Assembly: GCA_963931105.1 (NCBI GenBank)
Contig: OZ007004.1
Span: forward strand, 2,232,001 to 2,296,000
Reading direction: 5' to 3'
DNA length: 64,000 nucleotides
Source: UMGS1590 sp900552455
Lineage (GTDB): Bacteria; Bacillota; Peptococcia; Peptococcales; Peptococcaceae
Positions within the stretch are counted from its first letter, which is position 1; each line of letters begins with the position of its first letter. Below the pieces are notes generated by a model. That model had not been told where the DNA came from, ran no database searches, and saw nothing but the letters and a program-made list of their open reading frames with translations. Shown here piece after piece: positions 48,263 to 56,399 of the stretch. Made by a program: the position numbers and the translations under genes.

Positions 48263-50923
48263 TTAAAGGCTGGCGAGGAAATCGCGGCGTTTCTGCACGG
48301 TTTCCAGGTCGAGCTTGTAGTTTTCTACTTTTTCTTTTTCCGCTTCGACAACAGCGGCTGGCGCTTTTTTCACGAAGCCTTCGTTGGCGAGCTTCTTTTC
48401 TGCACGGGTGACTTCGCCTTCGAGGCGGGCGAGCTCTTTGTCGAGACGCGCGAGCTCGTCGGCGATGTCGAGGACGCCAGCCAGCGGCAGGATGACTTCT
48501 GCGCCGTGGCAAACGGTGCTGACGCTCTGTTTTTCAGCAGCGGCGACATCAGCCAGAAGCTCGACGCTTTCGGCGTAGGCGAGGGTCTTGAGCTGAACCT
48601 CGTACGCCTTGATCACGGCTTCCTGGGCGGCGTTGTGGCAGTGGATCTGCAGCGCGGACTTCTTGCCGGTAGGGATGCCCATGTCGTGACGCATGGAGCG
48701 GATGGCTTTGACGAGGTCCATGAAGAAGACCATCTTGTCGTAGGCTTCCTGATAATGGATGCCAGCGGTATTTTCCGGCCACTTTGCGACGATGATGGAC
48801 TGGCCGTCGTGTGGCAGATGCTGCCAGATCTCTTCGGTGATGAATGGCATGATCGGATGCAAGAGCACGCAGGTCTCACGCAGCACCCAGGCGGCGACGG
48901 CCTGGGCCTGGGCCTTGCTTTCTTCGGAGATCTTGCCGTAGAGGCGTGGTTTGATGAGCTCGATGTACCAGTCGCAGAATTCATTCCAGATGAAATCGCG
49001 GATGGTCTTGGCGGCTTCGCCGTAGTCGTAGTGATCGAGCTCGGCGCCCATTTTCGCTGCGATCTCGTAGAAGCGGGTGATGATCCACTGGTCGATGTCG
49101 TCGGCGGTGGCTGGTGGCTCGGCGGAAAGGATGCCGTCGAAGCCGTCGAGGTTCATGAGCACGAAGCGCGCGGCGTTCCAGAGCTTGTTGGTGAAGTTGC
49201 GGCTGGCTTCGATCTTCTCTGCGCGGTAGCGCACGTCGTTGCCAGGGGTGACGCCGGTGATGAGGGTCATGCGCAGGGCGTCGGCGCCGTATTTTTCGAT
49301 TTCTTCAAGGGGATCGATGCCGTTGCCCTTGGATTTGCTCATTTTCTGGCCGTGCTGGTCGAGGACGAGGCCGTGGATGAGAACGTCCTTAAACGGACGC
49401 TGGTCGGTCATCTTGAAGGCGTCGAAGATCATGCGGGCGACCCAGAAGAAGATGATGTCGCGCCCGGTGACGAGGACGTCTGTTGGGTAGAAGCGCTTGA
49501 GGTCTTCGGCATCGAGGTCCGGCCAGCCCATGACCTCGAATGGCCAGAGGCCGGAGCTGAACCAGGTGTCGAGGACATCTGGATCCTGCTCAAGATGGGT
49601 GCTGCCGCATTTCGGACAAACGGTCGGATCCTCGCGGGTGCAGATGACTTCGCCGCAGTCCTGGCAATACCAGACTGGAATGCGGTGGCCCCACCAGAGC
49701 TGGCGGGAAATGCACCAGTCTTTGATGTTTTCGAGCCAGCCGGTGTAGATCTTTTCAAAGCGTTCTGGCACGAAGCGGATGTCGCCGGTTTTCACAGCTG
49801 CGAGGGCTGGCTCAGCAAGGGGCGCCATCTTGACGAACCACTGCTTGCTGACGCGCGGCTCGATGGCGGTGTGGCAGCGATAGCAATGGCCGACGGCGTT
49901 GGTGTAGTCTTCTTCGTGGTCGAAGTATTCGGTGCCGCGGAGATCCTCGATGACCTGCTTGCGGCATTCAAAACGGTCGAGGCCGTTGTACTTGCCGGCG
50001 TTTTCGTTCATCTTGCCGTACTGGTCGATGACGACGACGTGTGGCAGATCGTGGCGCTGGCCCATTTCGAAGTCGTTGACGTCGTGGCTTGGCGTGATCT
50101 TGACGCAGCCGGTACCAAATTCGCGCTCAACGTATTCGTCGGCGATGACAGGGATTGGCTTGTTGACGATCGGCAGGATGACGTTCTTGCCGATGAAATC
50201 GCGGAATCGTTCGTCCTCCGGATGCACAGCGACGGCGGTGTCGCCGAACATGGTCTCTGGACGGGTGGTGGCGATGGTGAGCTTGCCACTGCCATCTTCG
50301 AGCGGATAGTTCAGATAGTAGAGCTTGCCCTGGTTTTCTTCGTGCTCAACCTCGATGTCAGAGATCGTGGTCTGGCAATGTGGGCACCAGTTGACGATGT
50401 AATTGCCCTGGTAGATCAGGCCCTCTTCATAGAGGGAGACGAATGCTTCGCGCACAGCGCGGCTGCAGCCTTCGTCCATGGTGAAGCGTTCGCGGTCCCA
50501 GTCGCAGGAAGCGCCGAGCTTGCGGATCTGCTTGGTGATGGTGTCGCCGTACTGCTTTTTCCAGTCCCAGCAGTGACCGATGAAGGCCTCGCGGCCGATC
50601 TCCTCACGCTCTATGCCCTGCTCGCGCAGCATGTTTTCCACCTTCGCCTGGGTGGCGATGCCGGCGTGGTCTGTGCCTGGTACCCAGAGGGTGTTGAAGC
50701 CCTTGAGACGTTTGTAGCGCACGAGGATGTCCTGCATGGTCTCGTCCATGGCGTGGCCCATGTGCAGCTTACCGGTGACGTTTGGCGGCGGAATGACGAT
50801 GGAAAACGATGGCTTCGTGTCGTCGTCCGTCGGCGCAAACAAATGGTTGTTTTCCCAGAATTCATACCAGCGGTTTTCAACCTTGGATGAATCGTAATTT
50901 TTTTCAAGATTTTCAATAGACAT
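48263..50923 (-). CDS. valS: Valine-tRNA ligase
   Basis: An 886-residue class I aminoacyl-tRNA synthetase. HIGH motif in PPPNVTGKLHMGHAMDE, KMSKS motif in DQHGQKMSKSKGNGIDPLEEIE, editing domain around residues 190-340 (TTRPETMFGDTAVAVHPEDERFRD), anticodon-binding domain (NKLWNAARFVLMNLD) and a C-terminal coiled coil (LDIADELARLDKELARLEGEVTRAEKKL). It charges tRNA-Val. Expression is controlled by a T-box leader upstream. GGAGGAGAAG is the ribosome site. Confidence 0.98.
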   Translation of the reverse strand: MSIENLEKNYDSSKVENRWYEFWENNHLFAPTDDDTKPSFSIVIPPPNVTGKLHMGHAMDETMQDILVRYKRLKGFNTLWVPGTDHAGIATQAKVENMLREQGIEREEIGREAFIGHCWDWKKQYGDTITKQIRKLGASCDWDRERFTMDEGCSRAVREAFVSLYEEGLIYQGNYIVNWCPHCQTTISDIEVEHEENQGKLYYLNYPLEDGSGKLTIATTRPETMFGDTAVAVHPEDERFRDFIGKNVILPIVNKPIPVIADEYVEREFGTGCVKITPSHDVNDFEMGQRHDLPHVVVIDQYGKMNENAGKYNGLDRFECRKQVIEDLRGTEYFDHEEDYTNAVGHCYRCHTAIEPRVSKQWFVKMAPLAEPALAAVKTGDIRFVPERFEKIYTGWLENIKDWCISRQLWWGHRIPVWYCQDCGEVICTREDPTVCPKCGSTHLEQDPDVLDTWFSSGLWPFEVMGWPDLDAEDLKRFYPTDVLVTGRDIIFFWVARMIFDAFKMTDQRPFKDVLIHGLVLDQHGQKMSKSKGNGIDPLEEIEKYGADALRMTLITGVTPGNDVRYRAEKIEASRNFTNKLWNAARFVLMNLDGFDGILSAEPPATADDIDQWIITRFYEIAAKMGAELDHYDYGEAAKTIRDFIWNEFCDWYIELIKPRLYGKISEESKAQAQAVAAWVLRETCVLLHPIMPFITEEIWQHLPHDGQSIIVAKWPENTAGIHYQEAYDKMVFFMDLVKAIRSMRHDMGIPTGKKSALQIHCHNAAQEAVIKAYEVQLKTLAYAESVELLADVAAAEKQSVSTVCHGAEVILPLAGVLDIADELARLDKELARLEGEVTRAEKKLANEGFVKKAPAAVVEAEKEKVENYKLDLETVQKRRDFLASL

Positions 50924-50944
50924 GTGTGATTCTTCTCCTCCAAA

Positions 50945-51165
50945 ATAAAAAAACGCCGCCCCCGCAAAAGGGCGACATGGATCGCGGTACCACCTTTTTT
51001 CAGCCCGAAGGCCCTCACGATTTTCTAACGGTCATCAACCGGGGTCACCCCGCCTCAAAAGCAACCTTCAGACGCTTTCTGCCTGCCGCACTTCCAGCCA
51101 CGGTGCCGCTCTCTGGAAAGCTCCGGCGTCTTACTCCTCTTTCTCATCGGCTCTATTTTTACATG
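50945..51165 (-). promoter_or_regulatory. T-box riboswitch with valine (GUU) specifier
   Basis: The minus strand has the T-box sequence GGTGGTACCGCG (plus 50983-50994), a terminator hairpin followed by T residues (50947-50976), the AGAGAGC element of Stem I and a TGAA followed after one base by GTT (plus 51063-51065), the place of the specifier codon. GUU codes for valine and fits valS. Uncharged tRNA-Val should stabilise the antiterminator and switch valS on. Confidence 0.92.
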
Positions 51166-51192
51166 ATACCAAAGCGCGCCGCGCCCCGTCAA
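51163..51192 (-). promoter_or_regulatory. Promoter of valS leader
   Basis: On the minus strand TTGACG (51187-51192), 18-base spacer, TATCAT (51163-51168), just upstream of the T-box. Confidence 0.55.
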
Positions 51193-51216
51193 TATCCAGC
51201 GTGCGCAAATTTGTAC

Positions 51217-51257
51217 AAAAAAAGCTACAGATCCGCGCGTGGCAGATCTGCAGCCTG
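51217..51257 (-). terminator. Terminator of the yajC/secD/secF region
   Basis: Arms GCTACAGATC and GATCTGCAGC (one mismatch) behind the secF stop; the minus strand continues with seven T. Confidence 0.85.
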
Positions 51258-51261
51258 TTTT

Positions 51262-52125
51262 TTAGAAGCGTTTTTTCTTGGACTTCATCGACATGTCGTA
51301 CCACAATGGGGAGGCGACGAAGATCGAGGAATAGGTCCCGCTGACGATACCGATGATGAGCGCGAGCACGAAGAGCTTGGTGGTCTCGCCACCGAAGAAG
51401 AAGACGCAGACGATCGGAATGAGCGTGGTCAGCGATGTGAAGAGCGACCGGCGCAGCGTCGACTGGATGCCGTAGTTGACGGTCTGAGCGAGATCGTCGC
51501 GCTTGACGGCGCCGAGACGCTCGCGGATGCGGTCGAAAACGACGATGGTGTCGTTGATGGAGTAGCCGAAGATGGTAAGGATGGCGGCTACAAAGTTGGA
51601 GTTGACCTCGAGCTGGAAGATGGAGAAGATCCCGACGGTGATGAGAATGTCGTGGAAAAGCGCGAGGTTACCGGCGAGGGCAAAGCGCCACTGGAAGCGC
51701 ACGGTGATGTAGACGATCATCAGCACGACGGCCACGACGAGGGCGAGCACACCACTAAGCAGGATCTCCTGCCCGATGGATGGGCCAACGGCGTTGGCGG
51801 AAAGCACTTCAAAGCTGCCAGCAGCGTCGGTGAGCTGGCTGGTGAAATCGTCCTGGGCGCTCTGGTCCATGAAATCGGTGCGGATCTGGAAGGCGCCGTT
51901 CTGGAGCTGTTGGATCTGCGCGCCGTCGTAGCCCATGTCACCGAGCTCGCTGCGGAGATCGGCGATGTCCTTCTCGTCTTCGAACTGGATCTGGTAGACG
52001 GTGCCGCCGGTGAAGTCGACGCCGAAGTTCAGCCCCTGCACGAAGAGGGAAACGATGCCGGCGATGATGAGGATGATGGAGAGCGCGTAAGCGAATTTTC
52101 TCTTACCTATGAAATCAAAGTTCAT
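51262..52125 (-). CDS. secF: Protein translocase subunit SecF
   Basis: A 287-residue SecF with six helices. Marks: LNFGVDFTGGTVYQIQF (periplasmic P1 start), GPSIGQEILLSGVLAL, and the conserved IFGYSINDTIVVFDRIRE in TM4/5 region. With SecD it uses the proton gradient to pull proteins out of SecYEG. It overlaps secD by four bases (ATGA), so the two are coupled. Confidence 0.97.
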   Translation of the reverse strand: MNFDFIGKRKFAYALSIILIIAGIVSLFVQGLNFGVDFTGGTVYQIQFEDEKDIADLRSELGDMGYDGAQIQQLQNGAFQIRTDFMDQSAQDDFTSQLTDAAGSFEVLSANAVGPSIGQEILLSGVLALVVAVVLMIVYITVRFQWRFALAGNLALFHDILITVGIFSIFQLEVNSNFVAAILTIFGYSINDTIVVFDRIRERLGAVKRDDLAQTVNYGIQSTLRRSLFTSLTTLIPIVCVFFFGGETTKLFVLALIIGIVSGTYSSIFVASPLWYDMSMKSKKKRF

Positions 52126-53381
52126 TGCTGGCCCTCCTTCCGTTTAATGCCGTAGAAGCGTGGCGTTTTGATGACGCCGCCCTGCACGAGATTGCGCAGG
52201 ATGAAGCGTGTGAAGCTGATGGCGGTGAACAGGCTGAGGATGATACCGATGGCCAGCGTGACGGCGAAGCCGCGGATGGAGCCTGTGCCGAGGAGCATCA
52301 GCACGAAGGTGGCGATGAGCGTGGTCACGTTCGAGTCGAGGATGGTGACGAAGGCTTTCTTGAAGCCGGAATCAGTGGCCACACGCACGGTCTTGCCGGC
52401 GCGGAGCTCCTCACGGATGCGCTCGTAGATGAGCACGTTGGCGTCGACGGCCATGCCGATGGACAAGAGGAACGCGGCGATGACCTGCAGGGTGATTGTG
52501 GAACGAATGAGGATCAGCGCTCCGGCCAAAAGGATGGCGTAGAGCACGAGCGAAATGATGGCGACGACGCCTGGTCCGCGATAGATGCAGAACAGGAACA
52601 ACGCCAACAGCACGCAGCCGATGATGGCTGCCTGCAGGCTCTGAGCGATGGCGTCTGGCCCGAGCTGAGCGCCGACGGTGTTCTGCTCGACGATCTCAAG
52701 ATCGACTGGCAGCGCGCCGCTGTTCAGCTGGATGGCCAGGTTGGAGGCTTCTTCGCGGGTGGCGAAGCCGCCGGAGATCGAGGCCTGACCGTCGGTGATC
52801 GGCTCCTGGATGGTTGGTGCGCTGATCACCTGATCGTCGAGGACGATGGCGATGGCGCGGTTCTGATCGCCCTGGCTGTATTTGTCGCAGAGATCCTGCG
52901 TGGCTTCGGCGAAGGCTTTCGCCCCTTCGTCGTCAAAAGCGATGTTGACGGCGAACATCTTGTTGGCGTCGGTTGTCTGGTCGTTGGTGGCTGCCTGAGC
53001 ATCCTTCAGATGCGAGCCATCGACGACGACCTCGCCAGTGTCCACACGCACAAACTGCATCTTCGCAGTTGTGCCGATGGTGCGCACGGCTTCTTCCGGA
53101 TCCTCAACACCCGGCAGCTCAACGGCGATGCGGTTTTCGCCTTCCAGGCGAACGTCCGGCTCGGCGACACCGAGACCGTTGATGCGGTTGTTGATGATGG
53201 AGATGGCGCCCATCATGTCTTCGTTGGAGGTGCCTTCCGGCGCTTCCAGACGAATCAATACGCCCCCCTGCAGATCGAGCCCGAGATTGGCGTGGCTCCG
53301 ATACACAGGCACAAGGGCGAACGCGGCGACTACGATCGCCAAAACGACCGCAACCACCACGGCAACTCTACCTCGTTGCAT
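52122..53381 (-). CDS. secD: Protein translocase subunit SecD
   Basis: A 419-residue SecD. LGLDLQGGVLIRLEAP starts the large outer P1 domain; INNRINGLGVAEPDVRLEGENRIAVELPGVEDPEEA is typical; TM4 carries AFLLSIGMAVDANVLIYERIREEL with the conserved Asp. The protein is a normal clostridial length. It lies just before secF and after a gap with the yajC terminator. AGGAGGG precedes the ATG. Confidence 0.97.
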   Translation of the reverse strand: MQRGRVAVVVAVVLAIVVAAFALVPVYRSHANLGLDLQGGVLIRLEAPEGTSNEDMMGAISIINNRINGLGVAEPDVRLEGENRIAVELPGVEDPEEAVRTIGTTAKMQFVRVDTGEVVVDGSHLKDAQAATNDQTTDANKMFAVNIAFDDEGAKAFAEATQDLCDKYSQGDQNRAIAIVLDDQVISAPTIQEPITDGQASISGGFATREEASNLAIQLNSGALPVDLEIVEQNTVGAQLGPDAIAQSLQAAIIGCVLLALFLFCIYRGPGVVAIISLVLYAILLAGALILIRSTITLQVIAAFLLSIGMAVDANVLIYERIREELRAGKTVRVATDSGFKKAFVTILDSNVTTLIATFVLMLLGTGSIRGFAVTLAIGIILSLFTAISFTRFILRNLVQGGVIKTPRFYGIKRKEGQQ

Positions 53382-53454
53382 GAGTCAATCCCTCCTAATA
53401 ATGATGTGATAAAACCATGACCTATTATAGGACAACAGGCCGTTAAATAAAAGC

Positions 53455-53482
53455 AAAAAATGAGCTGCATGACGCAGCTCAT
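53455..53482 (-). terminator. Terminator of yajC
   Basis: Arms ATGAGCTGC and GCAGCTCAT; the minus strand continues with six T. It separates yajC from secD. Confidence 0.82.
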
Positions 53483-53552
53483 GTGCAAAAGTCGCATCGT
53501 TATCCAGTATTTCTGAAACGCAGCGGTTTTACCTGTAAAAATCACAAGGCGC

Positions 53553-53957
53553 TCAGGCCTTTTTTTCATCCGCAGCTTCTTTTTCTGCTTCGGCTTCCTC
53601 TGCTGCTTCGATCTCTGCAACTTCTTCGATCTCTTCGGCGTCTTCAACTGGCAGATCTTCCTCGTCGTCGGCTTCTTCCTGAAGCACCATCGCAATGTAC
53701 TGACGGTTGAGCTCGATGACGATGCCGTCGGCGATCTCGATGTAGAGATAGCTGTCGTTCATGTCGCGGACATAGCCGGTGATCCCACCAACGGTGAGCA
53801 CGCGGTCGTTGACCTTCAGATTGTTGATCATCTGCTTATGTCTGTCCTGAGATTTCTTCTGCGGACGGATCATGAGAAAATACAGGAGCGCAAAAAGCGC
53901 GACGATGTACAGGATCATAAATCCACCGTTACCGGAACCAATAATCATTTGACTCAA
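53553..53957 (-). CDS. yajC: Preprotein translocase subunit YajC with acidic tail
   Basis: A 134-residue YajC: one membrane helix (FMILYIVALFALLYFLMIRPQKK), then the conserved NNLKVNDRVLTVGGITGYVRDMNDSYLYIEIADGIVIELNRQYIAMVL. After residue 95 comes a 40-residue tail almost entirely Glu, Ala and Asp, longer than in E. coli YajC. It belongs to the SecDF-YajC complex. Upstream GAAGGGAGGAAG is the ribosome site. Confidence 0.94.
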   Translation of the reverse strand: MSQMIIGSGNGGFMILYIVALFALLYFLMIRPQKKSQDRHKQMINNLKVNDRVLTVGGITGYVRDMNDSYLYIEIADGIVIELNRQYIAMVLQEEADDEEDLPVEDAEEIEEVAEIEAAEEAEAEKEAADEKKA

Positions 53958-54045
53958 ATTTCTTCCCTCCTCACAACCAGAATACTACCATTATACTATT
54001 TTCATCCGTTATTTCAACCGATGAGCAGTTTAGAATTAATGAAAG

Positions 54046-55470
54046 TTAATCCTCCTCGATGGTCAGGCAGAAACCAGAGACATCGCCGTAGCCTTCTGTG
54101 CCTTCCACGGTGGTGAAGCGGCGAAATTCCTTGCTCTTGGCGCCTGGCAGGCGGAAATCGCTGTTGTCGACAGGGGCGATGGCGACCTCCTCCGGCTTTT
54201 CTACCTGCGGAACGTATTCATACGGATAACGGTAAGCGCGGTAGACCATGTTGGTGGTTATGTGTTCGCCGAAATACGGGCTGATGTATTCCCAGACGAT
54301 CTCGTGCTCTGGCGTGATCTCCAAAAGCCGGCCGTCTTCGCCCTGGGTGATCAGGGTGTTGCCGTTTGGCAGACGCTGCGCGCTTGAGATGTAGCAGCTG
54401 TAGAAATGGTCGGCGATGAAGGGCTGCATATAGCCGAGGTCCATCGGCCGGCACTGCCAGACGATCTCCAGCGTCGTCGGATCGATCTCGAGCACGCGCG
54501 AATAGTCGCGGTGTGCGTTGTTCACGCCCATCGGCGAGACAGGATTTGGCGCGCCGTAGCCGGCCCAGCCGCCGTTGTCGTAGATGAGGATGTTGCCGGC
54601 GCCAGGCAGCCCCTGCGGGATCATGTGGGCGTGGTGCTGGCCGATGATCTGGCCGATCTCTGCCGCCTTGCCGGTTGTGTAGTCGGGGCCGAGCTTCCAG
54701 ACGAGCTTGCCGGTCTTTTTGTCGAGGATGGCGATGATATTCGTCTGGCGGCCGTCGAAGATGATGTTGTCGGGATGGAAGCGTTCGTCGCCGGCGTCGT
54801 ACCATTTGTTCGGGCCGAGGACGCTCATGCAGTTGATGTGCATCCAATCGCCGAGGCCGTTTTTCACAAGGTTTGGATTGCGGGCGATGGCGTTTTTCGC
54901 CGCTTCATCAAAGCCCAGCTCGTCGAAATGGTCGTGGATGCACCATTCCCAGACGATGTTGCCCTCCCAGTCGACCTCGATCATGCGGTCGCTGATGAGC
55001 TTGTGCAGGCTAATCTCCGGCACGACGACGTCGGTGTGGGTGAGGATCAGCGTGTTGCCGCCTTCGATTTTAGCGTCCATCCCCGGCACATAGTAGCCGA
55101 CGGGATTGCCCTCGCGCTGGTAGTCGTGGTGCTGGCGCGCCATCCATTCCGGCGCGTGGTCCGGGTCCTCGATGTACTGGTTTTTCTTAAATTCCCAGCG
55201 CACGCGGCCGTTCCAATCGACCTGCACCAGGTCCTTGTAATCCTGCCAGCCGTAGGTGCTGTTGCGCTGGCCGCGGCAGCCGAAAACGTCGCCGTTTGAG
55301 AGGAGCTTGTTGGGAAAGCCCTCGAGATTGTGCCAGTGGTTGACAACGCCGCCGTTCATATCGATGAGGGTGGCGCCGTGCTCATTGGCCTGAAACAGCG
55401 TGTAGCCGTTGTAGCATTTTTCCGGTTTGTAGATGATCGTGCCCATTGGGTGTACAGATGGGGTGCCCAT
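54046..55470 (-). CDS. Arylsulfotransferase-like (ASST) protein without signal peptide
   Basis: A 474-residue protein of the aryl-sulfate sulfotransferase family, which forms a six-bladed propeller and moves sulfate between phenols through a sulfo-histidine. Propeller repeats are seen as NGDVFGCRGQR, GNTLILTH, VDWEGNIVWEW, GNILIYDNGGWAGYG, NGNTLITQGEDGRLLEITPEHEIVWEY. Histidines likely in the active site are in ARQHHDYQREG, DWMHINCMS, and GQHHAHMIPQG. The N-terminus (MGTPSVHPMGTIIYKPEKCYNGYTLFQ) has no signal, whereas classic ASST is periplasmic. GGAGG precedes the ATG at 55470. It is 13 bases downstream of an HD-domain gene, and a paralog lies at 63071. Confidence 0.88.
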   Translation of the reverse strand: MGTPSVHPMGTIIYKPEKCYNGYTLFQANEHGATLIDMNGGVVNHWHNLEGFPNKLLSNGDVFGCRGQRNSTYGWQDYKDLVQVDWNGRVRWEFKKNQYIEDPDHAPEWMARQHHDYQREGNPVGYYVPGMDAKIEGGNTLILTHTDVVVPEISLHKLISDRMIEVDWEGNIVWEWCIHDHFDELGFDEAAKNAIARNPNLVKNGLGDWMHINCMSVLGPNKWYDAGDERFHPDNIIFDGRQTNIIAILDKKTGKLVWKLGPDYTTGKAAEIGQIIGQHHAHMIPQGLPGAGNILIYDNGGWAGYGAPNPVSPMGVNNAHRDYSRVLEIDPTTLEIVWQCRPMDLGYMQPFIADHFYSCYISSAQRLPNGNTLITQGEDGRLLEITPEHEIVWEYISPYFGEHITTNMVYRAYRYPYEYVPQVEKPEEVAIAPVDNSDFRLPGAKSKEFRRFTTVEGTEGYGDVSGFCLTIEED

Positions 55471-55483
55471 GTTTATTCCTCCT

Positions 55484-56089
55484 TTAGATAGATGCAGCCC
55501 GTGCCACGAGCTGTGGCAGCTCCTCGCGCACGCTGGCTTCGCAGTCGCGCATGGCGAGGATGGTTTTCTCGAAGAGCTCCTTGAGCTCCCAGCCGAGGTT
55601 TTCTGCGCCCTGGCGGATGACATCGCGGGAGCAGCCGGCGGCGAAGTGCTTATCCTTAAACTTGCGCTTGACGCTGTCGGCTCCCATATCCATCACGCTC
55701 TTAGACGGACGTACGAGCGCACCGGCATTGATCAGCCCTGTGAGCTCATCGACGGCAAAAAGCACTTTTTCCATCTCATGAGTCGGCTCCACATCGCTGA
55801 CAAGACCATAGCCATGGCTGCAGACAGCGTGCGTAAGGTCCTCTCCAGCGTTGATCTCTGCCAGAAGCGCCGGCGCTTTCTGACAATGCTCATCCGGATA
55901 CTGCTCAAAATCAATGTCGTGCAAAAGTCCTGCCAAGCGCCAGAAAGCCTCTTCGTCGCCATAGCCCAGCTCGCGGGCATACCACCCCATGACACCCTCT
56001 ACAGTGAGCGCGTGCTCCAGATGGAAGGTGTCCTTGTTGTATTTCAGCAGCAGCTCCAGCGCCTGCTCGCGTGTGATCGTTGTCTCCAT
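55484..56089 (-). CDS. HD-domain hydrolase-like protein
   Basis: A 201-residue HD protein. Metal ligands are visible as His in FHLEHALTVEGVM, the HD pair in LAGLLHDIDFEQYPDEH, and VCSHGYGL, plus DELTGLI. This small type (annotated in databases as hydrolase of the HD superfamily) occurs widely; its substrate is unknown. It is in one operon with the arylsulfotransferase-like gene (13 bases apart), which suggests a shared process. GGAGGAGG precedes the ATG. Confidence 0.9.
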   Translation of the reverse strand: METTITREQALELLLKYNKDTFHLEHALTVEGVMGWYARELGYGDEEAFWRLAGLLHDIDFEQYPDEHCQKAPALLAEINAGEDLTHAVCSHGYGLVSDVEPTHEMEKVLFAVDELTGLINAGALVRPSKSVMDMGADSVKRKFKDKHFAAGCSRDVIRQGAENLGWELKELFEKTILAMRDCEASVREELPQLVARAASI

Positions 56090-56165
56090 GATCCGTCCTC
56101 CTCCGTGTGCGTTTGGTTTTCTTCTTATAAGTGTAGCCGTTTTCAGCCGAATCTGTCAATCGCTC

Positions 56166-56194
56166 TTGCAGAAAAATCTGCGCTGTGGTATGCT
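56166..56194 (+). promoter_or_regulatory. Promoter of the ABC-F gene
   Basis: TTGCAG (56166-56171), 17-base spacer, TATGCT (56189-56194). Transcription near 56201 leaves a leader of about 200 bases. Confidence 0.6.
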
Positions 56195-56224
56195 TGCTGT
56201 AACAAAACTGAGAGGGGTGGAAGG

Positions 56225-56245
56225 ATGAAGATTTCTTGCAAATAA
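56225..56245 (+). CDS. Leader peptide MKISCK of the ABC-F attenuator
   Basis: A seven-codon frame, ATG AAG ATT TCT TGC AAA TAA, with AGAGGGG seven bases upstream. It lies inside the 5' arm of a long hairpin of the leader. Short leader frames of this kind precede many ABC-F resistance genes and sense stalled ribosomes. Its expression is inferred from position and ribosome site, not proven. Confidence 0.65.
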   Translation: MKISCK

Positions 56246-56284
56246 TGTTGTCTGCGCAGCATCACAGGATCACTGCGCCCATTT

Positions 56285-56382
56285 TTTGCAAGAAGATGTC
56301 ATCCTCCACCAGCCGTCTCGCTGTAGATGGTTGGATCGCTTTGCGCGGATTGCAGGAGCATGTTCTTGCAATCCGTTTTTTT
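56285..56382 (+). promoter_or_regulatory. Transcription attenuator with alternative pairings
   Basis: Terminator: 12-bp arms at 56346-56357 and 56364-56375, then seven T. Segment TTTGCAAGAA (56285-56294) can pair with TTCTTGCAAA inside the leader peptide frame (56233-56242) or, as antiterminator, with TTCTTGCAA in the terminator 3' arm (56363-56371). TCATCCTCCACC (56299-56310) can pair with the leader frame's ribosome site region (56216-56228) or with the GTGGAGGA before the ABC-F gene (56383-56390). Confidence 0.7.
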
Positions 56383-56399
56383 GTGGAGGAGGAATCCTT

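Noticed and set aside
47639..50890. Long plus-strand open frame opposite valS and tat genes
   Set aside because: Antisense shadow of valS and the tat genes, which carry full family motifs. No start signals fit.
53330..53695. Lys-rich minus-strand frame of 121 codons overlapping secD and yajC
   Set aside because: It overlaps the yajC coding region and its terminator in another frame; the Lys-rich stretch is a frame-shifted reading of the acidic tail of YajC.
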